Positions 1 to 5,192 of a DNA stretch of 7,011 nucleotides are shown here, piece by piece; the stretch's first letter is position 1; each line of letters starts with the position of its first letter. Location: positions 1 through 7,011 of the forward strand of contig JAKAUG010000071.1 in assembly GCA_021827805.1 (NCBI GenBank), in the 5' to 3' direction. Source of the DNA: Bacillota bacterium. GTDB taxonomy: Bacteria; Bacillota; Sulfobacillia; RBS10-35; JAJYVN01. The notes below the pieces were generated by a model. It ran no database searches. It saw only the letters and a program-made list of their open reading frames with translations, and was not told the DNA's origin. The translations under genes were made by a program, and so were the position numbers.

Positions 1-455
1 ATGAGCACGCGCCGCACAGCGGGATCTGTACTGCGCGGGGGCACGGCGCCACGATGCTCCATCTGGAGCCGCGCGGTCAGCCGAACACCCCCGAGCAGGA
101 TCACATCCAGGACCCAGCTCAACAGGACGACACTGCGGGGGAACCCATGCAACAGACCGGCGAATCCCGCGATGATGAAGGGCACCGAGTTGATGGTGAC
201 GACCTCGAACACCTGAACAAGTTCACGGATGCTCGCGTAGCGCCACAGCCCTCGGTAGAGCCCTCCGAGATTGAACACAACCAGACCAAGAGCGGCCCGC
301 GCCAAGGCCACGCGAGGGAAATACAACCAGAAATAGTGGGCGGGGATGTGCCCATTGAACCTTACGAGGAGACCCACATACACCGATAGATTGATGAGAG
401 CCGCGTCGGCCGCAGCCAGCAGGACCCTCAGCGCCAAGGCTCTAAACTGCGACAT
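1..455 (-). CDS. Nucleoside-diphosphate-sugar epimerase/dehydratase, CapD/EpsC/WbpM type, N-terminal part (runs off left edge)
   Basis: This is the first 151 codons of a polysaccharide-biosynthesis membrane protein; the rest lies beyond the left edge. Four hydrophobic segments are visible at about residues 8-31, 42-62, 83-102 and 108-127. Between the second and third is NLGGLYRGLWRYASIREL (62-79), and before the fourth is FPRSV (105-109); both are typical of the four-helix N-terminal domain of this family. The last residues, RRVL (148-151), match the point where the Rossmann domain normally begins with RRVLIVGAG. In the family the soluble SDR domain converts UDP-GlcNAc-type sugars (4,6-dehydration or 4-epimerisation) for capsule, O-antigen or glycoprotein sugars; which reaction applies here cannot be seen. 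The ATG at 455 follows an AGGAG site 7 bases upstream, and an in-frame TAG lies a few codons before it. Third-position GC, hand-counted, is about 75%, lower than in rmlB. Confidence 0.88.
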   Translation of the reverse strand, partial: MSQFRALALRVLLAAADAALINLSVYVGLLVRFNGHIPAHYFWLYFPRVALARAALGLVVFNLGGLYRGLWRYASIRELVQVFEVVTINSVPFIIAGFAGLLHGFPRSVVLLSWVLDVILLGGVRLTARLQMEHRGAVPPRSTDPAVRRVL

Positions 456-462
456 TCCCAAG

Positions 463-467
463 CTCCT
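463..467 (-). promoter_or_regulatory. Ribosome binding site of the CapD-like gene
   Basis: On the minus strand AGGAG lies 7 bases before the ATG at 455. It fixes the start of a gene that otherwise has no end inside the window. Confidence 0.75.
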
Positions 468-843
468 AGCCTCTCGCTACGACCGCATCCGGCATTGCGC
501 GCCTCGAATGCCCGTGTGGCGTTGAGCCCAGCGCCCGAACCATCCTTCGTTGGCACGCATCGCAGGGATGTTCCACGCGGTTCAGGGATGAGGCGGACGT
601 CGGCGGACCCGTACCCGCTCCATGGACGCGGCCGCCTCAACCAACATCCTTTCACTCTCCACGGATCGTACCACGGACCCACCGGTCGTGACGTGCTCAT
701 TTCACATCATCAGGCGTGCGGTTCACCGCCCGGATCGCCTCAACCTTCCGCGCGTCGGTTCGAGCGCCCCGGAAACCGCTGGGCCCCAGCAAGCGCCCAC
801 ATTGTGCCAGCTTCCGCATGGTTGCGCGGGCAGGGAAAACCGT

Positions 844-861
844 GATACCGCCTGTGGTATC
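844..861. repeat. Perfect inverted repeat, 6-base arms with 6-base spacer
   Basis: GATACC (844-849) and GGTATC (856-861) are exact reverse complements separated by GCCTGT. It is AT-richer than its surroundings and isolated in the gene-free interval, so it could be an operator for a dimeric regulator or a small hairpin. No regulator family is assigned; a chance dyad is also possible. Confidence 0.4.
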
Positions 862-1141
862 TCAGCGTTCAGGCATGCTCCATGTTTCGTGCTCCGAGAC
901 GGATCCCGCGCTTGCGACGGTTTCGGGAAGCGGGTTCTTCGCGCGGGGAGGCCCGCACACGCATGGTGCGATGCACTGGCTCGCGAGGCACGTGATGGTC
1001 CGGCGCAGGCATCCGTGGACGCCAACCCTTTGACCGCGTCGTGTTCTGAACCACCCGCTGTCAGCAGGCTCGACGCCGATCACGTCCCTGGGCGTCTGCT
1101 GGCGACCACCACAGGTCGAACAGCCTGTCTCGCTGGGAAGC

Positions 1142-1163
1142 GGGGCCGCGGGCAAACGGCCCC
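1142..1163 (-). terminator. Possible rml transcript-end hairpin (no T tract)
   Basis: GGGGCCG (1142-1148) pairs perfectly with CGGCCCC (1157-1163) around an 8-base loop. It lies 72 bases past the rmlC stop on the minus strand. No run of T follows on that strand, so it is not a standard intrinsic terminator. It could be a T-less terminator or an RNA-stabilising 3' hairpin. Confidence 0.3.
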
Positions 1164-1184
1164 AAGTCATCTGGAGGTGCTCCA

Positions 1185-1207
1185 CGCGCGGGACACTCGT
1201 CCGCGCG
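1185..1207 (-). terminator. Possible rml 3' hairpin (no T tract)
   Basis: CGCGCGG (1185-1191) pairs perfectly with CCGCGCG (1201-1207) around a 9-base loop, 28 bases past the rmlC stop. As with the neighbouring hairpin there is no T run, so a role in termination or mRNA protection is only inferred. The two stems follow one another closely, which makes this the best place to look for the rml transcript end. Confidence 0.3.
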
Positions 1208-1235
1208 CGGCACCCCTGCCTCGCGCCGTGGGGCG

Positions 1236-1694
1236 CTACCGGAACCTGGTGGTCCAGGAGAAGCCGATGGAAGGATCGTCCCATGCCACGCGCCGTTCGT
1301 CGGGGTCCTGTGGGTCGTACGAACGTGTGGTGAAGTAGATGATCACCGCCGGCTCATTCCCCAGAACCCGGTAGCCGTGGGCCACGCCCTGCGGGATCAC
1401 CACCAGAATCGGGTTGTCCTCTCCCATGTACAAGACATCCGTCTGCCCCCGCGTCGGAGATTCCGTGCGCAGATCGTGCAACACCACCTGCGCGTTGCCG
1501 CTGGCGAAGAACCACAGGTCGTCCTGCTTTTCATGGTAGTGGAAGGCCTTGATGACGCCGGGATACGACTTGGAGAAGGACGCCTGTCCAAACCGCCGGA
1601 GCAGGTTGTCGTCGTCTCTCAGGATCTCCATGAAGTAGCCTCGGTCGTCGGGGTGCCGCACGAGCTTTTTGACCACCACGCCCTGGATCATCAC
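1236..1694 (-). CDS. rmlC: dTDP-4-dehydrorhamnose 3,5-epimerase, short RmlC-family cupin
   Basis: In the rhamnose pathway RmlC epimerises dTDP-4-keto-6-deoxyglucose at C3 and C5. This 152-residue protein is shorter than the usual 175-185. Family features are DDRGYF (16-21), FHYH (51-54) at the position of the active-site GLHY segment, VVLHDLR (70-76), IPQGVAHGY (100-108) and the WDDPSIGFSW end (138-147). It departs from classical RmlC in that the GKLVRV strand, with its conserved lysine, reads DDLWFF (58-63), and the Tyr-Lys after the HG motif reads IYFTT (119-123). It therefore belongs with short RmlC-like cupins, and its exact product is inferred from the operon. The start is taken as GTG at 1694, with GGAG 8 bases upstream; its GTGA overlaps the rmlD stop. 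The next codon is ATG (1691), a possible alternative start. It is the last gene of the rml operon. Confidence 0.85.
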   Translation of the reverse strand: MMIQGVVVKKLVRHPDDRGYFMEILRDDDNLLRRFGQASFSKSYPGVIKAFHYHEKQDDLWFFASGNAQVVLHDLRTESPTRGQTDVLYMGEDNPILVVIPQGVAHGYRVLGNEPAVIIYFTTRSYDPQDPDERRVAWDDPSIGFSWTTRFR

Positions 1695-2539
1695 TGCTCA
1701 CGCTCCATTTCCCGCAGAAACTCAAGGGCCGCGTCGCGGTGATGCCGGAGGGGGCCCACCAGCGCCGCGAAGGAGGCCGTGTTCAGGACCGAGAAGGCCG
1801 GACGGGGGGCCGGACGCCCCAGCTCCCCCGTGCTGCAGCGCTCCACCACGGTCTCCAGGCCCGCGGCCCGCACCAGCCACTGAGCGAACTCGTGCCACGA
1901 GCACGCGCCAGCGTTCGCGGCATGGTAGGTCCCGCTCGGCGCCCCCAGGGACACGAAGCGCTCAAGCCACCCGGCCAGGTCTCTGGCGTAGGTCGGACAC
2001 CCCACCTGGTCGTCGACCACTCGCAGTGGCCGGCCCTGGCGGGCCAGGGTCAGGATGGTGCGCGGAAAGTTCCTGCCCCTGGCGCCGAACACCCAGGAGG
2101 TGCGCACGATCCAGGCCCGCGTCCCCACCAGGCTCTGCACGGCCAGTTCACCGCCAAGCTTGCTGCGGCCGTATGCCGAACGGGGGGCCACCGGAGCGTC
2201 GGGGGGGATGGGCGAGTCCGCCTCACCGTCAAAGACATAGTCGGTGCTGACATACAGCAACCGCGCCCCGGCCTCGGCGGCCGCTCTGGCGACGTGCGCG
2301 CTGCCCTCGGCGTTCACCCTCCAGGCCCGCTCCGGATCCCGCTCGCAGCCGTCCACGTCCGTCCAGGCCGCGGCGTGCAGGATCAGCCCCGGACGTTCCC
2401 GGCGGACCACCTCCGCCACCGAGCCGGCATCGCTCACATCCAGCTCGTCATGCCCGAGGCCGAGCGCCACCCCGGCAAAGACCCGAGAGAGTTCCTGCCC
2501 CAGCTGTCCGCCCGCGCCGGTGATCAGCACCTCAGCCAC
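1691..2539 (-). CDS. rmlD: dTDP-4-dehydrorhamnose reductase RmlD
   Basis: RmlD is the last step of dTDP-L-rhamnose synthesis: NAD(P)H-dependent reduction of dTDP-4-keto-L-rhamnose. The 282-residue length is normal. It begins with the nucleotide-binding TGAGGQLG (7-14), followed by HAAAWTDVDGCE (55-66) and the strand YVSTDYVFDG (96-105). The SDR catalytic pair Y123 and K127 is in SAYGRSK, then VRTSWVFG (145-152), DDQVGCPTYARDLA (176-189) and the C-terminal RPAFSVLNT (246-254). All expected reductase motifs are intact. The start is the GTG at 2539, because the beta-strand/Gly-rich motif follows at once. It overlaps the rmlB stop by 8 bases. Another GTG three codons upstream (2548) is possible. 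The open frame continues further upstream only as an antisense-of-frame shadow inside rmlB. Close overlap with both neighbours implies cotranscription and coupled translation. Confidence 0.95.
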   Translation of the reverse strand: MAEVLITGAGGQLGQELSRVFAGVALGLGHDELDVSDAGSVAEVVRRERPGLILHAAAWTDVDGCERDPERAWRVNAEGSAHVARAAAEAGARLLYVSTDYVFDGEADSPIPPDAPVAPRSAYGRSKLGGELAVQSLVGTRAWIVRTSWVFGARGRNFPRTILTLARQGRPLRVVDDQVGCPTYARDLAGWLERFVSLGAPSGTYHAANAGACSWHEFAQWLVRAAGLETVVERCSTGELGRPAPRPAFSVLNTASFAALVGPLRHHRDAALEFLREMEREQ

Positions 2540-3548
2540 CGGCCCCACCCGCCAGGGCGCCGTACTGGCGCCGCGTGTACTCCAGGTACTCGCCGGAGAG
2601 GACCTTCCCCCACCACTCGGGGTGCTCCCGGTACCAGCGCACCGTGGCGGCAAGGCCAGAGCCGAGCGTCCAGCGCGGCGACCACCCGAGCTCCCTGCGC
2701 AGCCGGCTGCTGTCCAGCGCATAGCGGAAGTCGTGGCCGGGACGGTCCCGCACAAAGGTGATGAGATCCCGCGATGTCCCCACCAACCGCAGGATCTCCC
2801 GCACGATCTCCAGGTTGGGCCGTTCGCCGTCGCTGCCCACGTTGTACACCCGTCCGGGGGCTCCGGCCTCCAGCACCCGCCAGATGGCTCGGCAGTGGTC
2901 CTCGACGTGGATCCAGTCGCGCACGTTGCGGCCGTCCCCATACACGGGGATCGGTTCGCCGCGCATCGCGCGCAGGATGGTCAGGGGGATCAGCTTCTCC
3001 GGAAACTGATAGGGACCGTAGTTGTTGCCACAGCGCGTGATCAGCACCGCCAGGCCGAAGGTGTGCGCCGCCGCCTGCGCCAGGAGGTCCGCGCCGGCCT
3101 TGCTGGCCGAGTACGGGCTGCTGGGACACAGAGGGCTCTCCTCGGAGAACCGACCACTGGAGGACAGCGATCCGTAGACCTCGTCGGTGGACACCTGCAC
3201 ATAGCGCTCGACGCCCGCCCCCCGCGCGGCGGTGAGCAGCACCTGCGTCCCCAACACATTGGTGCGCACAAAGGCACCCGGATCCAGAATGCTGCGATCC
3301 ACGTGGCTCTCCGCGGCGAAGTGCACCACCGCGTCCTGGCCCGCGCAGCACGCACGGACGGCGGCCGCATCGCAGATGTCGGCGTGCACAAAGCGCAGCC
3401 GCCCGGCGGGGATGCCCTCCAGGTTCGCCAGGTTGCCCGCGTAGGTCAGGGCATCGAGCACCGTGAGCTCGTGCTCGCTCTCCGACGCGAGCAGCCGCAC
3501 GAAGTTGCTGCCGATGAAGCCCGCGCCACCCGTGACCAGCAGCTTCAT
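2532..3548 (-). CDS. rmlB: dTDP-glucose 4,6-dehydratase RmlB
   Basis: RmlB converts dTDP-glucose to dTDP-4-keto-6-deoxyglucose using tightly bound NAD+. The 338-residue protein has normal length and a full motif set: GGAGFIGSNF (7-16) for NAD binding, LDALTYAGNL (31-40), HFAAESHVDRSI (76-87), VSTDEVYG (119-126) with the dehydratase T121-D122-E123 triad, catalytic Y146 and K150 in PYSASK, and RCGNNYGPYQFPEKLIP (172-188). PVYGDGRNVRDWIHVEDH (201-218) is the dTDP-sugar-binding stretch. The ATG at 3548 is placed directly before the first beta-strand, and its ATGA overlaps the rmlA stop. Codons upstream of it in the same frame lie within rmlA and match nothing in the family. The first 50 codons have about 96% GC at third positions by hand count. 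The dTDP-sugar assignment also rests on the adjacent rmlA, rmlD and rmlC. Confidence 0.97.
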   Translation of the reverse strand: MKLLVTGGAGFIGSNFVRLLASESEHELTVLDALTYAGNLANLEGIPAGRLRFVHADICDAAAVRACCAGQDAVVHFAAESHVDRSILDPGAFVRTNVLGTQVLLTAARGAGVERYVQVSTDEVYGSLSSSGRFSEESPLCPSSPYSASKAGADLLAQAAAHTFGLAVLITRCGNNYGPYQFPEKLIPLTILRAMRGEPIPVYGDGRNVRDWIHVEDHCRAIWRVLEAGAPGRVYNVGSDGERPNLEIVREILRLVGTSRDLITFVRDRPGHDFRYALDSSRLRRELGWSPRWTLGSGLAATVRWYREHPEWWGKVLSGEYLEYTRRQYGALAGGAGG

Positions 3549-4303
3549 CCCTGCGCCACCCGGCCCAGGATGGACACCGGGACCGGGAGTTCGGCCCAGG
3601 CCGCCGCCAGCTCGTTGGCGAGCTGCAGGGAGGGAAACGTGCCCGCGTCGGTCCACCAGCCCTCCAGCACCCCGTAGGTCAGGCACCGCGCCTCGAGGTA
3701 GCGGTTGTTGACATCGGTGATCTCCAGCTCGCCGCGTCCCGAGGGCCGCAGCGTGCGGATCATTTCGAACACGCCCGCGTCATACATGTAGATCCCGGTC
3801 ACGCAATAGTTGCTTCTCGGCTGTCGCGGCTTCTCCTCGATGCTCAGGATCCGTCCATCCCCAACCTCCGCCACGCCGTAGCGCTCTGGGTCGGACACCT
3901 CCTTGAGGAGCAGCCGCGCGCCACCGCCCTGGGCCGCGAAGGCCCGCAACTGGGGGGCGATGTCGTCGTGGAAGATGTTGTCGCCAAGGATGACCACCAC
4001 GCTCTCGCCGCCGGCGAACCCCTCACCGAGGCCCAGTGCCTGGGCGATCCCGCCGGCCTGATCCTGCACCCGATAGGTGAACTCCGCACCCCAGTCGCGG
4101 CCGCTGCCCAGGAGGTTGACCACATCTCCCATATGTTCGCGGCCGGTGACGACCAGGATGTCGCGAATCCCCGCCAGGATGAGCTTGCCGATGGGGTAGT
4201 AGACCATGGGCAACCGGCCCACGGGCAGAAGGTGTTTGTTCGTCACCTTCGTCAGAGGAAAAAGCCGTGAACCGGTACCCCCAGCGAGCACGATCCCCTT
4301 CAT
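3545..4303 (-). CDS. rmlA: Glucose-1-phosphate thymidylyltransferase, short RmlA type
   Basis: RmlA joins dTTP and glucose-1-phosphate to give dTDP-glucose, the entry step of the pathway. The 252 residues carry GGTGSRLFPLT (8-18) for nucleotide binding, NKHLLPV (22-28), QAGGIAQAL (82-90) as in the PxGIAQA base-contact segment, the metal-binding LGDNIF (106-111), ERYGVAEV (140-147), IEEKP (155-159), GRGELEITDVN (189-199) and WWTDAGT (216-222). Classical RmlA is about 290 residues; this one ends about 30 residues after the DAGT motif and so lacks the C-terminal extension that forms the allosteric region in long RmlA. Feedback control by dTDP-rhamnose may therefore differ (inference). The ATG at 4303 starts the canonical MKGIVLAGG strand and has GGAGAGG (4320-4314) upstream; an in-frame GTG at 4324 is less likely. 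It is the first gene of the rml operon. Confidence 0.95.
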   Translation of the reverse strand: MKGIVLAGGTGSRLFPLTKVTNKHLLPVGRLPMVYYPIGKLILAGIRDILVVTGREHMGDVVNLLGSGRDWGAEFTYRVQDQAGGIAQALGLGEGFAGGESVVVILGDNIFHDDIAPQLRAFAAQGGGARLLLKEVSDPERYGVAEVGDGRILSIEEKPRQPRSNYCVTGIYMYDAGVFEMIRTLRPSGRGELEITDVNNRYLEARCLTYGVLEGWWTDAGTFPSLQLANELAAAWAELPVPVSILGRVAQG

Positions 4304-4502
4304 GTCGGCGCCGCCTCTCCACACACCAAATCACGCGACGCCGGTAGCCCCCGGCTTCAGCCGTGGGGCGTCGTGACCCGTGCGGCACCGGGGTCAAGGG
4401 CTCAGGGGCGATGCGCCGCGCATGGTGATATACGCTGCCAGAACGCCCATGCCCTGCCGCGGGCGCGCGGTGGCGGTGCCAAGACGGCGCGGGTCGGCGT
4501 GC
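4304..4502 (-). promoter_or_regulatory. Leader/promoter region of the rml operon
   Basis: These 199 bases separate the acetyltransferase stop from rmlA and are the largest gap between lon and rmlC, so an rml promoter probably lies here. The best -10-like hexamer is TATATC at 4432-4427 on the minus strand (4 of 6 matches), with a poor -35 candidate 17 bases before it. Downstream of it the transcript would contain the hairpin at 4336-4373 and then the purine-rich ribosome site at 4320-4314. Read-through from the upstream genes cannot be excluded. Confidence 0.35.
4336..4373. repeat. Long interrupted hairpin in the rmlA leader
   Basis: Three stacked arms pair: CGACG (4336-4340) with CGTCG (4369-4373), CCCC (4348-4351) with GGGG (4365-4368), and CGGC (4352-4355) with GCCG (4360-4363). 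They close on a 4-base loop, TTCA on the plus strand. A single T (4364) is bulged and 4341-4347 forms a one-sided internal loop. In the rml mRNA it would end 32 bases before the rmlA ATG, 15 bases before the ribosome site. No T run follows on either strand, so it is not a plain terminator. Read on the plus strand, the core resembles the CCCCCGGCTTCAGCCGTGGGG-type hairpin I recall near right ends of IS200/IS605 elements and in their TnpB-associated RNAs, but no tnpA or tnpB is present. Confidence 0.55.
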
Positions 4503-5078
4503 TCAGGGCGCCGCGGCCTCGACGGCAAGGCTGGCGTGCCGCTCAGCGCTCAGGGTCATCAGCCAGAGGTCCTCCGCGCCGGCGCGGTCTCCGGCCGAGA
4601 GCCGGCCCGTGCGGCGGAAGCCGCAGCGCCGGTAGGCGCGCACGGCGCGCACGTTCCAGGTGGCGACCCGCAGATGGACGCTCTCAAGGCCCCAGGCGTC
4701 GAAGGCCTCGGCCAAAAAGAGCCTCAGGGCCGCCGTGCCGAGCCCACGCCCCCAGCACGCGCGCTCCCCGAGACAGATGCGCAGTTCGCCGCTGCGGCGC
4801 CGCCAATTGAGGTCGCGCAGCTCCACCCAGCCCAGCGGCAGACCATCCGCGGATTCGATGACGCGGACCACCTGACCCGCGGGCCGCCAGTCCCGCAGCG
4901 CCCGCGAGGCGGGCCCTGCCTGCGGCACCCAGCTGCGGGGATCACCATCCGAATCGCCAGGCGCGCCGAGATAGTGTCGGCGCACCTCGGAATCCCCGGC
5001 CCAGACGAGGAAGCGGTCCACATCCGCGGGACGGATGCAGCGCAGTCGGACCCGGGCGACGATCGCCACAGCCTCCAT
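4503..5078 (-). CDS. GNAT-family N-acetyltransferase (RimJ/RimL-like)
   Basis: A 191-residue acetyl-CoA-dependent acetyltransferase; the substrate is not evident. The N-terminal strand RLRCIRPADVDRFLVW (11-26) and the strand GWVELRDLNW (83-92) lead to the acetyl-CoA pyrophosphate-binding loop ACWGRGLGTAAL (107-118). The typical motif-B end follows: VATWNVRAVRAYRRCGF (138-154), with N142, Y149 and the GF pair. This layout is that of the RimJ/RimL-like branch, which includes ribosomal-protein N-terminal, antibiotic and small-metabolite acetyltransferases. The ATG at 5078 is chosen because GGAGGG lies 4-5 bases upstream and family similarity starts soon after. The frame stays open upstream, with ATG at 5108, but that extension is Ala/Gly/Pro-rich and has no good ribosome site. 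It lies 114 bases after the ligase gene and may share its transcript. The Ala-rich C-terminus is unremarkable. Confidence 0.88.
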   Translation of the reverse strand: MEAVAIVARVRLRCIRPADVDRFLVWAGDSEVRRHYLGAPGDSDGDPRSWVPQAGPASRALRDWRPAGQVVRVIESADGLPLGWVELRDLNWRRRSGELRICLGERACWGRGLGTAALRLFLAEAFDAWGLESVHLRVATWNVRAVRAYRRCGFRRTGRLSAGDRAGAEDLWLMTLSAERHASLAVEAAAP

Positions 5079-5082
5079 GCAA

Positions 5083-5088
5083 CCCTCC
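5083..5088 (-). promoter_or_regulatory. Ribosome binding site of the acetyltransferase gene
   Basis: GGAGGG on the minus strand lies 4 bases before the ATG at 5078. It decides that start over the upstream in-frame ATG at 5108. Confidence 0.65.
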
Positions 5089-5192
5089 GCGGGAGCCCCG
5101 GCACTCATGGCCCCTGGCTCACAGGCCACTGGTTTCGCGGGCTCGGCGCGGCGTCCTCTCGCGCGGGGCGTGGGCATTGCAGCCAGGCGGGC

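Larger units (their letters stand above)
456..1235. other. 780-base interval without a convincing gene, with several hairpins
   Basis: The interval lies between the rmlC stop and the CapD-like start. Open frames exist on both strands, but their translations are Arg/Pro/Ser/Cys-rich, show no family motif, and look like chance frames in GC-rich DNA. The rmlC-proximal end has two GC-rich hairpins (1185-1207 and 1142-1163) that could end the rml transcript. A dyad lies at 844-861. Nearer the CapD-like gene, a minus-strand TACGAT at 670-665 could be a -10 element, but no good -35 accompanies it. If it were used, the CapD-like mRNA would carry a leader of roughly 200 bases. A 7-base pair of complementary segments reading GAGGCGG and CCGCCTC on the minus strand (near 640 and 590) falls inside such a leader. 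No transposase, tRNA or known riboswitch was recognised. Confidence 0.6.

Noticed and set aside
428..700. 90-residue minus-strand open frame upstream of the CapD-like gene
   Set aside because: It overlaps the well-supported CapD-like start in another frame and has no family features.
788..809. TGGCAC followed by TTGC on the minus strand as a sigma-54 promoter
   Set aside because: The spacing between the two blocks is about 11 bases instead of the required 5 or so.
1225..1235. 11-base string GCCGTGGGGCG shared with the rmlA leader hairpin (4360-4370)
   Set aside because: Only 11 bases match, without the other arms of the hairpin; likely chance in GC-rich DNA.
622..1338. 238-residue plus-strand open frame in the gap, running into rmlC
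   Set aside because: No motif, no good ribosome site, composition like a chance frame, and its end overlaps rmlC antisense.
1739..3677. Long plus-strand open frames across rmlD and rmlB (1739-2761 and 2244-3677)
   Set aside because: They lie antisense to genes with complete family motifs, and their translations are Arg/Pro/Ala-rich with no recognisable domain; this is expected in GC-rich coding DNA.
3549..3686. Upstream extension of rmlB within the same open frame
   Set aside because: Those codons lie inside rmlA and the RmlB homology begins exactly at the ATG at 3548.
4392..4397. TTGACC on the minus strand as a -35 box for rmlA
   Set aside because: No acceptable -10 hexamer lies 16-18 bases downstream; the next bases are GC-rich.
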